A stretch of DNA of 64,000 nucleotides, taken from contig CAWAZY010000004.1 of NCBI GenBank assembly GCA_963786675.1, positions 1 to 64,000 of the forward strand, in the 5' to 3' direction. This DNA comes from JAGVSR01 sp963786675. Lineage in GTDB: Bacteria > Pseudomonadota > Alphaproteobacteria > Rhizobiales > Hyphomicrobiaceae. Below the pieces are notes generated by a model that ran no database searches, was not told the DNA's origin, and worked only from the letters and a program-made list of their open reading frames with translations. Below are positions 46,577 through 60,426 of the stretch, one piece after another; position 1 is the first letter of the stretch; each line of letters opens with the position of its first letter. The position numbers and the translations under genes were made by a program.

Positions 46577-46602
46577 GAAAAAGGGGCGCCTGCGCGCCCC
46601 TT
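46577..46602 (-). terminator. Rho-independent terminator of gapR
   Basis: On the minus strand a hairpin with arms AAGGGGCGC and GCGCCCCTT (46581-46602, loop four bases) is followed by a run of T. It lies 45 bases downstream of the gapR stop. Confidence 0.85.
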
Positions 46603-46644
46603 CCCATACCGAGAACCGGTCTTCGATTACGCGCACTGCAGGCG

Positions 46645-46932
46645 CTATTCGGCGGCTTCCATCTGACGGCCGGTCGGCGAACTTTCCGGCAGCATGCCCA
46701 GCGCGTGCAGGTAGACTTCGAGGATGCTCTCCTCCTCCTGACGCTCCTGCTGGCTCTTCTTGCGGATGCGCACGATCTGGCGCAGCGCCTTCACGTCGAA
46801 CCCAACCGCCTTGGCTTCCAGGTACTTGTCGCGAATATCCGCGGCCAGAGCCTTTTTCTCTTCTTCCAGCCGTTCAATCTGTTCGACCAGCTGGCGCAGC
46901 TGGTTCTGCGCGGACGCCTGAAGCGTGGTCAT
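46645..46932 (-). CDS. gapR: Nucleoid-associated protein GapR (DUF2312)
   Basis: A 95-residue protein of the GapR/DUF2312 family, which clamps overtwisted DNA ahead of replication and transcription in alphaproteobacteria. The coiled-coil start LRQLVEQIERLEEEKKALAA and the signature DIRDKYLEAKAVGFDVKALR leading to IVRIRKK are intact. Beyond residue 70 it has an acidic tail. I use the ATG at 46932 behind AGGGG; a Met nine codons upstream (46959) is also open. Monocistronic with its own terminator. Confidence 0.9.
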   Translation of the reverse strand: MTTLQASAQNQLRQLVEQIERLEEEKKALAADIRDKYLEAKAVGFDVKALRQIVRIRKKSQQERQEEESILEVYLHALGMLPESSPTGRQMEAAE

Positions 46933-47301
46933 CGCGTACCCCTGTGGTTGTTGGTTCATCTAAGCGTGCGGTGGCCATCGACCTGCGGCTTGCTGAAAAA
47001 CACGCGGATGGACATCGCTACGGCGCCGACTGCCAGACATTGCGCCTTCTGGATCTGAGGCTAACGGTCAGCGGCAGGCCGGATCAAGGCAAGGAGATCT
47101 TGATCCAGAGGTATTTGTGCCACGCCATGCGGGCGGGCGTTCGGGCGCACGCGTGGCCTCGGCGGCTCAAGGGTCGCAAAATGGCCCCGAATCCAGGCGA
47201 TTTGAGGTATGGAGAACCCGCATCGCGCAGCCGATCCCGCCAAGTGGGTGCGCGCGTCGAGTTGTAGAGAGACCGGAACGCCTGATGACCGTGAGTGCCA
47301 G
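46933..47301. other. Intergenic region between gapR and the transglycosylase gene
   Basis: About 370 bases without a supportable gene. It contains the divergent promoters, but I see no clear boxes. Confidence 0.45.
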
Positions 47302-48603
47302 ATGACCTTGAGTGCCAGCACGATGGACCCACAGCCCAGGCGTCATGCCGCGCGGACGAGACGCGCGTGGCTTTTGCCATTGCTGGCGGCCTTTGCGGTT
47401 TTGACCTGGGTGGGAACAGACCCCGCTGACGCGCAGGAGCGGCAGACCTTCCAAGCTTTCATTGCCAGCCTATGGCCCGAGGCGGAAGCGGCCGGCGTTT
47501 CGCGCGCCACGTTCGACGCCGCACTTGGCACCATCAAGCCCAACCTCAAGCTCCCCGATCTCAACCTCCCGGGCCGCCCGACTGACGGCAGCAAGGGTCA
47601 GGCAGAATTCACCCGCGCGCCTAAGGACTATCTCGACAGTGCCTATCTGGAGCGGCTCGCGTCTCAGGGCCGGCAGCTAAAAATCAAGCACAAGACCGCG
47701 CTGGAAAAAATCGAACGCGATATCGGGGTGGACCGTTACTCGATCCTGGCCATCTGGGGCCGTGAGACGGCATTCGGCAATCACAAGCTGCCGCATGACG
47801 CCATCGAAGTGCTCGCCACGCTCGCCTGGACGGGCCGCCGCAAGGAGCTCTTTCGCAACGAACTGATCGAAGCGTTGAAAATGCTCGAAGCCGGTGTGGC
47901 GCGCGCCGACATGCGCGCCTCATGGGCGGGTGCCGTGGGCCTCACGCAGTTCATGCCGTCGGAATATTTCAACTTCGCCCGCGATCTCGACGGCGACGGC
48001 CGCAAGGACATCTTCCGGTCTGTCCCTGACGCGCTGGCATCTGCCGCCGCGCAATTGACCGGCAAAGGCTGGGTGCGCGAGCTCAAGTGGGGCTATGAAG
48101 TCATCATCCCGAAGTCGGCCGACTGTGGTTTCGAAGGACCGACCCAGGAGCGTCCCATCGCAGAATGGGAGAAGCTCGGCTTCAGGCGGGCCGATGGCGC
48201 CCCGTGGGGACCGGACCTGCAAGGTGTCGTCGCCTATCTGATGAGTCCCGCAGGCGCCTACGGCCCGTCATTTCTCGTGACCGAGAATTTCAAAGTCATC
48301 CGCCGCTATAATACGTCCGACCTTTACGCGGTGTTCGTCGGCCATCTAGCCGACCGCATCGAAGGCAGCGGCGGCTTCATCCATGCGTTTGGCGGCACTG
48401 GTCCGCAAAAGACCAAGACGATCGAGGAAATCCAAGCCCGCCTCGGCAAGGCCGGCTACGACGTCGCAAAGGTGGACGGCAAGATCGGCTCTAACACACG
48501 CAAGATTATCGGACAGTACCAGCGCGCCAGCGGCATCAAGGTCGATTGCTGGCCCTCAGACGCGGTTCTGGCGCACATCAGGACGGGGACCACGTCGCCG
48601 TGA
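47302..48603 (+). CDS. Lytic murein transglycosylase, MltB type, with peptidoglycan-binding domain
   Basis: A 433-residue periplasmic enzyme cleaving the glycan backbone of peptidoglycan. Signal sequence (LLPLLAAFAVLTWVG), then an SLT_2 domain: RYSILAIWGRETAFGNHKLP with the catalytic Glu, AGAVGLTQFMPSEYFNFARD, and SVPDALASAAAQLTGKGW. The C-terminus has a peptidoglycan-binding fold (EIQARLGKAGYDVAKVDGKI, TRKIIGQYQRASGI). Starts at 47302 or 47323 are both possible; 47209 is less likely. It is followed after 110 bases by an SGNH-type gene on the same strand. Confidence 0.9.
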   Translation: MTLSASTMDPQPRRHAARTRRAWLLPLLAAFAVLTWVGTDPADAQERQTFQAFIASLWPEAEAAGVSRATFDAALGTIKPNLKLPDLNLPGRPTDGSKGQAEFTRAPKDYLDSAYLERLASQGRQLKIKHKTALEKIERDIGVDRYSILAIWGRETAFGNHKLPHDAIEVLATLAWTGRRKELFRNELIEALKMLEAGVARADMRASWAGAVGLTQFMPSEYFNFARDLDGDGRKDIFRSVPDALASAAAQLTGKGWVRELKWGYEVIIPKSADCGFEGPTQERPIAEWEKLGFRRADGAPWGPDLQGVVAYLMSPAGAYGPSFLVTENFKVIRRYNTSDLYAVFVGHLADRIEGSGGFIHAFGGTGPQKTKTIEEIQARLGKAGYDVAKVDGKIGSNTRKIIGQYQRASGIKVDCWPSDAVLAHIRTGTTSP

Positions 48604-48713
48604 GACTTGTCTCGTGCCACCGCTGCCGTAAAGATGTTGCGAGCCCTGCTGCGCCGTTCCGCATGTTTGATCGGCGGGCTGGCGCGCGACCGAAAAAGGC
48701 ATCACACCGCATC

Positions 48714-50030
48714 ATGCCCATCCACCGTGCCCTGAGTCTGTGTTGGATCGCCGTCGCGACTGTCCTGGCAGCGGGGCTGGCCCTGGCGGCCGATGACGAT
48801 AATCAGAGCACAAGTTTCATCACGCCGTTTCCCAAAGGCGAGGTCTACCGCGTCGCTGTGATTGGCGATGATCTGGCGGACGGCCTGCACTACGGCCTGC
48901 AGGAAACCTTTCAAACGGACCCGCGGCTGCAAATCGCCCCCAAGCCCTTCGGGCTCAATGGCCTGATGCGCCCGGACCACGCGGAAAAAAAGGTCGCGCT
49001 CGAAGAAGACCTCAAGGTCGAGGCGCCCAATGTCGCCGTCGTCATGCTGGGGGCCTGGGATCGCGTGTCGCTGCGCACGCCATCGGGCAAGCGTATCCCG
49101 GTCGGCGCGCCGCAGTGGCGCACCGAATATGGCCAGCGCGCTGATCGCCTGATCAAGGCGCTGAAGCGGCTCAACGCGGCCGTTTACCTCGTCGGGCTGC
49201 CGAACGTGCGCAAATACGACGCCAACGAAGACGTGCAGATGATGAACGACATCCTGCGCGAGCGGGCCTACCTCAACGGCATGAAGTTCGTCGACAGCTA
49301 CGCGGGCTTCCTCGACGAAAACGGCGGCTTCAGCGGCTGGGGTCCGGATCTCAGCGGCAAGATCGTCAAGCTGCGCGATGGCGACGGAATCTATTTCACG
49401 CTGGCCGGCAATCGCAAATTGGCGCATTTCGTCGAACGCGAACTGCGCCGCGATATAAAGACCGCCCAGGCCTCGCGCGTGGTGCCGCTCGCCGGCACGG
49501 AAGCCGAACAGTCGAAGATCAATCCCGGCAAGGCGCTGACCAAGGAAACCGCCAGCGGGACGGCGGCCGACGGATCTGCCGACGGCACCAATGCCGCAAA
49601 ATCGCAGACGGCCGGCACGGCCGGCGATCAGCCTGCCGACAACGGCCGCATCAGTTTGAAGACGGTCAATCAGTCCGGGCGCGAGGACGTGGTGACGCTC
49701 GACATCGTGCGCCCCGCCATTCCCGCCTCCGTCGTGGCCCTGGTGACGCGCAAGGAGAGCAAGGATAAGCCATCCCAACTCGGCGAAGTCCTGATCGACA
49801 GGATCGCCGGCGGCCTCAACGTGATGAGCACTGTCACACCGCCCGCAACACCTCAGGCGCGCGGCGTCGGCGGGCAGCTTTCGCCGACCCAATCGGCCTA
49901 TTATCGCGTGCTGGTGAAGGGTGAGCGGATCGCGCCCCGTCCCGGCCGGGCCGACGACCTCGTCTGGCCGCGTCCGGAAGCGGCCGAGCCAGCGCCAGCG
50001 GCCAAGTCCAGCGGCGGCACGACCCACTAG
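48714..50030 (+). CDS. SGNH/DUF459-like secreted protein lacking catalytic residues
   Basis: A 438-residue exported protein. Signal peptide (SLCWIAVATVLAAGLALA), then an SGNH-hydrolase fold of the DUF459 type: VAVIGDDLADGLHYGLQETF, VVMLGAWDRVSL, VYLVGLPNVRKYD and DGIYFTLAGNRKLAHF. In active relatives the first block reads GDS and the last DG-x-HFT. Here Ser is Asp53 and His is Tyr, so the usual catalytic pair is gone. The C-terminal third is Ala/Thr/Asp-rich. ATG at 48714; longer frames add no signal peptide. It follows the transglycosylase, suggesting a cell-envelope role. Confidence 0.8.
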   Translation: MPIHRALSLCWIAVATVLAAGLALAADDDNQSTSFITPFPKGEVYRVAVIGDDLADGLHYGLQETFQTDPRLQIAPKPFGLNGLMRPDHAEKKVALEEDLKVEAPNVAVVMLGAWDRVSLRTPSGKRIPVGAPQWRTEYGQRADRLIKALKRLNAAVYLVGLPNVRKYDANEDVQMMNDILRERAYLNGMKFVDSYAGFLDENGGFSGWGPDLSGKIVKLRDGDGIYFTLAGNRKLAHFVERELRRDIKTAQASRVVPLAGTEAEQSKINPGKALTKETASGTAADGSADGTNAAKSQTAGTAGDQPADNGRISLKTVNQSGREDVVTLDIVRPAIPASVVALVTRKESKDKPSQLGEVLIDRIAGGLNVMSTVTPPATPQARGVGGQLSPTQSAYYRVLVKGERIAPRPGRADDLVWPRPEAAEPAPAAKSSGGTTH

Positions 50031-50255
50031 AAACAGGGGCAACGTCGTCCGCTGAGCCCACCGGCGAGCCACCGCCCGAGGCCGCGGTAAAGCGCACCCA
50101 GAAGCGCTGATCCTTGCCAGCTGGACTTTAATCCGCACATCAAGGCGAAGGAGAGGGCGCACACCATGCCTCTGGTACACGCCGCGCTCCTGGCGGCGCA
50201 TGTGGTGGAAGCACGCGCACGGATCAGTAGCGTAGGTGATCAGGCGCGCCGGAGT

Positions 50256-50639
50256 TCAGGCGTCGTCGCGCACGGGCGATGGCCGGCGGCGGCCGCGTTC
50301 AGCCCGGGCGCTTCCCTTCAAGCGGTCGGCAATCTCATCCAGCCGGCGTTTGGCGGCGTCGAATGCGTCACGCAACGCAATCTGAAGATCTTCCTGAGCA
50401 TCGCCGACATGGCTCTCGTGCGTGAGAATGAGCGGCGCATGGTCGGGGATGCCGATATCTATCTTGATCTCGTACGACTTGCCTTTGTGGTGATGCTTAT
50501 TCGGGGCGGCGACGACCACCCGGCAATGCGTCATCCGATCGAACACGCGCTCAAGTTTGGCAGCCTTTTCCGTGATCTTCGCTTCGATCGCGGCGCTTCT
50601 ATCCAGTCCCTTGAAGGTGATCTCGAGCGGTGTATCCAT
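50256..50639 (-). CDS. HPF/RaiA-family ribosome-associated protein
   Basis: A 127-residue protein of the ribosome hibernation factor family. It begins MDTPLEITFKGLDRSAAIEA, has the beta-alpha fold with LERVFDRMTHCRVVVAAPNK, then GKSYEIKIDIGIPDHAPLIL and DLQIALRDAFDAAKRRLDE. The basic tail (RAERGRRRPSPVRDDA) is unusual. It is longer than YhbH-type HPF at its C-terminus but lacks the dimerisation domain of long HPF. It binds the small ribosomal subunit by family. Convergent with the SGNH-like gene. Confidence 0.85.
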   Translation of the reverse strand: MDTPLEITFKGLDRSAAIEAKITEKAAKLERVFDRMTHCRVVVAAPNKHHHKGKSYEIKIDIGIPDHAPLILTHESHVGDAQEDLQIALRDAFDAAKRRLDEIADRLKGSARAERGRRRPSPVRDDA

Positions 50640-50730
50640 GTTGCATGGCCTTTCGCATCAGCTTGGCGTGACGGGTGTCACAGAACTGATATTAGGGCTG
50701 TTCGCGGCCGGAACAAGGACGGAGCACTGC

Positions 50731-50766
50731 ACAAAAGCAAACCGGCCCGCATAAATCGGGCCGGTG
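50731..50766 (-). terminator. Rho-independent terminator after gltD
   Basis: On the minus strand, arms ACCGGCCCG and CGGGCCGGT (50741-50765, seven-base loop) are followed by TTTGCTTTTG. It ends the gltB-gltD transcript 45 bases past the gltD stop. Confidence 0.82.
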
Positions 50767-50810
50767 GTTGATGTTGCATTATTCGCTGGACAGGCAAGTC
50801 CCGCCCACTT

Positions 50811-52250
50811 TTATCGTGGCAGGAGGGTGGTGCCCATGAGCGCCAGGTCGATCGCGTGGGCGGCCTGGCGGCCCTCGCGAATCGCCCAGACCACGAGCGA
50901 CTGCCCGCGGCGGACGTCGCCGGCCGCATAGAGCTTGTTGTCGCCCGGCAGCTTGTAGCTGCGCTCGTCGGCGTCGAGGCCCTTGAAGCGGCCCCTCGGT
51001 ACAACGGCAAGCCCAAGCTCCTTGACCACGTCGTTCTCGATCGGACCGGCGAAGCCCATGGCGAACAGCACCAGATCGGCGTCGAACGAACCTTCGCTGC
51101 CGGGGATCGGCTGCATTTTTTCGTCGACGCGCGTGTAATTCAGCTTCTTGACCTTGCCATTCTCGCCTTCGAAACCCGTAGTCGAGATCGAGAACTCGGT
51201 CTTGGCACCTTCGGCCTGCGAGGTCGAAACACGCAGCTTCATCGGCCAGTTCGGCCAGGTGAGCGCCTTGTTCTCTTTCTCGGGCGGGCGCGGCATGATT
51301 TCGAGCTGCGTCACGCTCTTCGCCCCTTGGCGGAACGACGTGCCGATGCAGTCCGACCCCGTATCGCCGCCGCCGATCACGATCACATGCTTGTCTTTGG
51401 CCGACAGCTCTTGCGTGCCGGCACGTTGCGGCTCGCCCGCGACGCGGCGGTTTTGTTGCGGCAGGAAATCCATGGCGTAGTGGATGCCATCGAGATCGCG
51501 GCCCGACGACTTGGCAAAGAAGTCGAAGGGATGCTCGGAGCCCATGGCGAGGAGCACCGCGTCGTGCGTCTTTTCGAGTTCCGCCGCGGTGATGTCCTTG
51601 CCGACCTGCATGCCGCAATGGAACGTCACGCCTTCGGCTTCCATCTGCTTCACGCGCCGCGCGATGATGTCCTTCTCCATCTTGAAGTCGGGAATGCCGT
51701 AGACCATCAAGCCGCCGGGACGGGCGCTCTTTTCGTAGACGTGCACGTCGTGGCCGGCGCGCGCCAGCTGCTGCGCGGCGGCCATGCCGGCGGGACCGGA
51801 TCCGACAATCGCCACCGACTTGCCCGTCTTGGTCTCGGGCGGCAGCGGCACGACCCAGCCTTCCTTCCAGGCGCGATCGGCAATGGTGCATTCGATGGTC
51901 TTGATGGTCACCGGCGTGTCGTCGATGTTGAGCGTGCAGGCTGCTTCGCACGGCGCCGGGCAGACGCGTCCCGTCACCTCGGGGAAGTTGTTGGTGGAAT
52001 GCAAATTGAGTGCGGCTTCCTGCCAGTCGCCGCGATAGACGAGATCATTCCAGTCGGGGATCTGGTTATTGACCGGGCAGCCGGTGTGACAGAACGGAAT
52101 GCCGCAATCCATGCAGCGCGCCGCCTGCGTCTTGACGTCCGGCTCCGGCAGCGGCACCACGAATTCGTGCCAGTGCTTCACGCGGCTCTCGACCGGCTCG
52201 TACTTGCGGTCGGCGCGCTCGAACTCCAGAAACCCTGTCGGCTTACCCAT
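50811..52250 (-). CDS. gltD: Glutamate synthase (NADPH) small subunit
   Basis: A 479-residue subunit that feeds electrons from NADPH to GltB. N-terminal iron-sulphur cysteines: CMDCGIPFCHTGCPVNN and GRVCPAPCEAACTL. FAD motif: VAIVGSGPAGMAAAQQLARA. NADPH motif: HVIVIGGGDTGSDCIGTSFR. C-terminal FAD contact: LYAAGDVRRGQSLVVWAIRE. Length is standard and the frame is intact, in contrast to gltB. It lies 53 bases downstream of gltB, and a terminator follows. Confidence 0.95.
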   Translation of the reverse strand: MGKPTGFLEFERADRKYEPVESRVKHWHEFVVPLPEPDVKTQAARCMDCGIPFCHTGCPVNNQIPDWNDLVYRGDWQEAALNLHSTNNFPEVTGRVCPAPCEAACTLNIDDTPVTIKTIECTIADRAWKEGWVVPLPPETKTGKSVAIVGSGPAGMAAAQQLARAGHDVHVYEKSARPGGLMVYGIPDFKMEKDIIARRVKQMEAEGVTFHCGMQVGKDITAAELEKTHDAVLLAMGSEHPFDFFAKSSGRDLDGIHYAMDFLPQQNRRVAGEPQRAGTQELSAKDKHVIVIGGGDTGSDCIGTSFRQGAKSVTQLEIMPRPPEKENKALTWPNWPMKLRVSTSQAEGAKTEFSISTTGFEGENGKVKKLNYTRVDEKMQPIPGSEGSFDADLVLFAMGFAGPIENDVVKELGLAVVPRGRFKGLDADERSYKLPGDNKLYAAGDVRRGQSLVVWAIREGRQAAHAIDLALMGTTLLPR

Positions 52251-52302
52251 CGTCGTCTCGTCTTTCTTCGTTGCCTGCGAACGTTCTCAATCGGATCAGG
52301 CG

Positions 52303-57032
<4,730 letters not shown>

Positions 57033-57660
57033 TCCTCGGGTGTCGTCGTGTTCGATGGCGGCAGTTTCAAATCCGGCTATCGGCTGGCTGGTCCGCGGCG
57101 CTGTTGGGGAGCGAAAGCTGCCCGCCGCTCAGGCCGCCGCGCGCGGATCGGCGTCCGCGCCGGATGCACTGCGTTTTCGTTGTCCGGGATGATGCGGCCT
57201 GATACCGCCAGTGCGCAAGCCGGGTGCGCGAAATGGGCCGCCCGGGACGCTCCGTCCCCGGCCGCTGCCCCGTTCCCGGCGCACGTCCCCTTGCCACCTG
57301 TCGTTTGGCACCGATCGCCCGTCCCGTCGCAAGCCAGCGCCGCCGCAATCCAGGCACGCCAGCCACTGTGTCTTAAGGAGCGAAAGGACGGCCGGATCAC
57401 CCGCCCGCATAAAGGACAGGAATGCTGACCTTTCGCGTGCCGCATTTTGCATCTTTTGACAGCGGGCACAAGACGAAAGGTGCCCTACGCGAACGGCGCC
57501 GCATCCGGCCTGGATGCGGCGCCGTCGCAGCGCCCTGCAGGGTTGGGCGCTCCGGCTCCGGCAGCGGGGAACACCTGCCGGAACCTCGTGTCAGGTCTGG
57601 ACGCCCGATCAGGCGAAGTTGAGGCACGTCTCAGCGTTGCCGATCGGGCGCTTGCCGGCT
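57033..57660. other. Intergenic region between hsp20 and gltB, with a hairpin
   Basis: About 630 bases without a supportable gene. A perfect inverted repeat, arms GGCGCCGCATCC and GGATGCGGCGCC, sits at 57505-57533 without a T tract. A second pair (CGCCCGATC at 57602, GATCGGGCG at 57642) lies just after the hsp20 stop and may act in termination. Confidence 0.45.
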
Positions 57661-58122
57661 TTAGGACTTGGCCTCGACGTGAGCCTCGATCTGCTGCACG
57701 CCCGAGGTCGCAATCGGGATCGACCGCGGCTTCAAGCGCTCGGGCACGTTGCGCTGCAGGTCGATATCGAGCAGGCCATCCTTGAGATTGGCGCCTGTCA
57801 CCTCGACATGATCGGCAAGCTGGAAGCGGCGCTCAAAGGACCGGGCCGCGATGCCCCGATGCAGAAACTGGCGTTCGCCGGTCTCGGCCTTCTTCTCACC
57901 CTTCACGGTCAGGGTCTGTTCCTTGACCTCGATGCGCAGTTCATCATCGACGAAGCCCGCGACCGCCATGCTGATGCGGTACTGGTTTTCGCCGAGGCGT
58001 TCGATGTTGTAGGGCGGATAGGCAGCTTCCGCGTCGAGACCGGAGACGTTGTCGAGCAGTTGGGCCAGCCGGTCGAAGCCGATGGTCGAGCGGTAGAGGG
58101 GAGCAAAATCATAGTGTCGCAT
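57661..58122 (-). CDS. Small heat shock protein, Hsp20/alpha-crystallin (IbpA-like)
   Basis: A 153-residue chaperone of class A rhizobial type. It begins MRHYDFAPLYRSTIGFDRLA, then YPPYNIERLGENQYRISMAV, the alpha-crystallin core (VKEQTLTVKGEKK, RGIAARSFERRFQLADHVEV, LKDGLLDIDLQRNVPE) and a C-terminal IPIA segment where IbpA has its I-x-I motif. The ATG at 58122 has GGAGG at the right distance, and the leader folds over it (see the adjacent regulatory entry). The protein holds unfolded clients for refolding under heat. Confidence 0.92.
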   Translation of the reverse strand: MRHYDFAPLYRSTIGFDRLAQLLDNVSGLDAEAAYPPYNIERLGENQYRISMAVAGFVDDELRIEVKEQTLTVKGEKKAETGERQFLHRGIAARSFERRFQLADHVEVTGANLKDGLLDIDLQRNVPERLKPRSIPIATSGVQQIEAHVEAKS

Positions 58123-58222
58123 GACATATCCTCCATCAGAAGCGACATGTGGTGGCGGCCCTCCCAGGGGGACAGGCCGGTTTGAGGTGCCCGCCGTGAT
58201 GGCCGGGCACTTCGTCATGTAG
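58116..58222 (-). promoter_or_regulatory. ROSE-like RNA thermometer in the hsp20 leader
   Basis: On the minus strand the leader ends in a hairpin whose arms GTCGC (58142-58146) and GCGAC (58116-58120) enclose CTTCT facing the Shine-Dalgarno GGAGG (58130-58134). The downstream arm includes the last base of the ATG. An upstream hairpin (GTGCCCG/CGGGCAC) precedes it. This is the layout of ROSE elements, which melt on heating. Structure is inferred by eye. Confidence 0.65.
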
Positions 58223-58353
58223 GTCTGCGAAACGGTGCTTCAAGGCCCAATGGTACGGCGCGGCATTTTCCAGGCGCGGCCACCGTGGTAATATGCTGCC
58301 GCAATCATGCGTGTTCGGAATCTCCCGAAGCGCCGGCCGGAATTCGCCGTCTC

Positions 58354-59313
58354 ATGCAACTCGTCTCACTCGCGCGCAATCCCGTGCCCAGCGGCGCGGT
58401 CGTCGACCGGCTTCAGGCCCCCGACGGGACCGGATTACGGTTTGCCCGGTGGGAAGCCACGCGCGGCCCCCGCCGCGGGACGGTTTGCGTGTGTCCGGGA
58501 CGGGGCGAGTTCATCGAAAAGTACTTCGAAGTCGTCGCAGAACTCCGCCGCCGGGGCTTTGCCGTCGCTATCATGGACTGGCGCGGTCAAGGCGGATCGG
58601 ACCGGCCGCTTGAAAATCCGCGCAAGGGTTATGTGTCGAGTTTCGCCCAGTATGATCGCGATCTTCGGTACTTCATGACCGAAATCGTACTGCCGGATTG
58701 CCCGCCGCCCTACATCGGTCTGGCCCACTCGATGGGCGCGGCAATTCTGTTGCGCAATGCCATTTTGCCCGGTTCTTGGTTCTCGCGCATGGTTCTGACC
58801 GCGCCGATGATCGCATTCGCAGACGATAAGATGCCCTATCCGCAAAGTCTGGTGCGATCCTACATCGAAGCGGCATGCCTCGTCGGTTTTTCGCGCGCGT
58901 ACATTCCCGGCGGCGCGGACGAGATGGCGAGCCATAAGCGCTTCGACGGCAACGACCTGACCTCCGACCGCGAGCGCTGGCAGCGCGCGGCCGGCGTTCT
59001 GGAAGCCGCTCCGGATCTGGCCCTTGGATCACCCACCATGGGATGGCTGCGGGCCGCATTCCGCGCCATGGCCGAACTTCAAGACCCTGACTATCCCACC
59101 CGGGTGCAAGTGCCCATGCTGGTCTTCGCAGCCGGCGCCGACCGGATCATCGACACGCGGGCCGTGGAAGATTTTGCCGTGCGGCTAAAGCTTGGCGCGC
59201 TGGTGCGGCTGCCCGGCTCGCGCCACGAGATCCTGCAAGAGAACGACAACGTGCGCATGCGCTTCTGGGCAGCGTTCGATACCTACCTGGGGCTTCAGCA
59301 AGCCGCCGCCTGA
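58354..59313 (+). CDS. Lysophospholipase-like alpha/beta hydrolase (PldB type)
   Basis: A 319-residue serine hydrolase of the monoacylglycerol lipase/PldB group. Marks: CVCPGRGEFIEKYFEVVAEL, IMDWRGQGGSDRPLENPRKG, nucleophile elbow GLAHSMGAAILL, acid LVFAAGADRIIDTRAVE and histidine PGSRHEILQENDNVRMRFW. It hydrolyses lysophospholipids or monoglycerides by family. I use the ATG at 58354, which begins the conserved part; the frame is open to 58285. It is divergent from hsp20 and convergent with hisN. Confidence 0.88.
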   Translation: MQLVSLARNPVPSGAVVDRLQAPDGTGLRFARWEATRGPRRGTVCVCPGRGEFIEKYFEVVAELRRRGFAVAIMDWRGQGGSDRPLENPRKGYVSSFAQYDRDLRYFMTEIVLPDCPPPYIGLAHSMGAAILLRNAILPGSWFSRMVLTAPMIAFADDKMPYPQSLVRSYIEAACLVGFSRAYIPGGADEMASHKRFDGNDLTSDRERWQRAAGVLEAAPDLALGSPTMGWLRAAFRAMAELQDPDYPTRVQVPMLVFAAGADRIIDTRAVEDFAVRLKLGALVRLPGSRHEILQENDNVRMRFWAAFDTYLGLQQAAA

Positions 59314-59320
59314 ACCGCGC

Positions 59321-60133
59321 CTACCCAGCGCCGGCCAGAAGCGGCAACAACTGGGCATGGAGATCGGGGTCGCCACACGCGATGATGCGGCCGCCGCCTG
59401 CGGCACTCGATCCTTCCCATGACGTGAAGCGCCCGCCCGCCGTCTCGACAATGGGAATGAGTGCCACGACATCGTGCGGCTTCAACCCGCATTCGATCAC
59501 CACATCGACGAAGCCGGCGGCCAGCATCGCATAGGCGTAGCAATCGCCGCCGTAGCGCGTCATGCGCACGCGGGCTTGCACGGCCTCGAAGCCGGCCCGC
59601 TCCGCACCGTCGGCAAAGAGGGCCGGGTCGGTGGTCATCAGCACCGCGTCCTGAGGCACACCGCAGCGGCGCGTCGCCATCCGAACCGGCGCTTGCGCGC
59701 CGCGCCGCATATGGCTCACCGCACCGTCCGACCAGAACCGCTCGCCAGTGAACGGCTGGTCCATCACGCCGATGCGTGGCACCCCGGAGTACGTCAAACC
59801 AATGAGCGTGCCCCACATGGGCGAACCGGTGATGAAGGCCCGCGTCCCGTCGATAGGATCGATGACCCAGCGAAAGGGCGCGTCAGGCCTGACGACGCCG
59901 AACTCTTCGCCTTCCATACCGTGATCGGGAAACGTCGTCGCGAGGTACCGGGAGATCGCCGCCTCTGCAGACCGGTCCGCGACCGTGACCGGATCATAGG
60001 CCCCGCCCGAGGCCTTGTTGTCGACGTCGCCCGGCAACCGGAATCGGGGCAACGTCTCAGCCGCGGCCAAATCCGCCAGGGCGTGCGCGCAAGCGACCAG
60101 TTCAGCGGTGTCGGGCAGGATTTTCGACGTCAC
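59321..60133 (-). CDS. hisN: Histidinol-phosphatase, inositol monophosphatase family
   Basis: A 270-residue Mg-dependent phosphatase. The metal sites are GMEGEEFGVV, WVIDPIDGTRAFITGSPMWG and GGDCYAYAMLAAGFVDVVIE followed by CGLKPHDVVALIPIV. This last signature fits the HisN branch, which dephosphorylates histidinol phosphate in histidine synthesis. Relatives act on inositol phosphate (SuhB). GTG at 60133, with GAGG ten bases upstream, is preferred over TTG at 60148. The sRNA pair lies upstream on the other strand. Confidence 0.87.
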   Translation of the reverse strand: MTSKILPDTAELVACAHALADLAAAETLPRFRLPGDVDNKASGGAYDPVTVADRSAEAAISRYLATTFPDHGMEGEEFGVVRPDAPFRWVIDPIDGTRAFITGSPMWGTLIGLTYSGVPRIGVMDQPFTGERFWSDGAVSHMRRGAQAPVRMATRRCGVPQDAVLMTTDPALFADGAERAGFEAVQARVRMTRYGGDCYAYAMLAAGFVDVVIECGLKPHDVVALIPIVETAGGRFTSWEGSSAAGGGRIIACGDPDLHAQLLPLLAGAG

Positions 60134-60344
60134 GGCGGTTGACCTCAAGTAATCGTGATGGCCGTTTTGACGCCGGCCCCGACTTTGTTTTTCCTGTTCA
60201 GATTCGCAACCTACTCAATTTGCGACAGAATTGCTGCACTGTGTCGGCGGAGCCTCTATTCCCGGGAAACATTGCCTTCACGCGTGGGTCGAATTGCTGG
60301 TAGACGCGAACACAGGCATCTTTTGGTTGTGCGAAGCGGGACGC

Positions 60345-60426
60345 ACTTCCCGGCTTCACACAGCCCGTTACTGGGCGTTTCCTCCCTAGACTTGGGCCGT
60401 TCGTTTGCACGAACGGCCTCTTTTTA
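60345..60426 (+). ncRNA. MmgR/suhB-type (alpha-r8 family) small RNA, copy 1
   Basis: A small hairpin (GCCC/GGGC, 60363-60376) is followed by single-stranded TTTCCTCCCT (60378-60387) and then a perfect terminator: arms GGCCGTTCGT and ACGAACGGCC, loop TTGC, then TTTTT ending at 60425. This layout matches the alphaproteobacterial suhB/MmgR RNA family of about 77 nt as I recall it. A possible promoter is TTGCTG at 60294 with CATCTT 17 bases on. The 5' end is approximate. Confidence 0.72.

Noticed and set aside
48702..50201. 499-codon open frame opposite the SGNH-like gene
   Set aside because: Antisense shadow without signal peptide or motifs.
57505..57533. Rho-independent terminator between hsp20 and gltB
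   Set aside because: Strong inverted repeat but no T tract on either strand.
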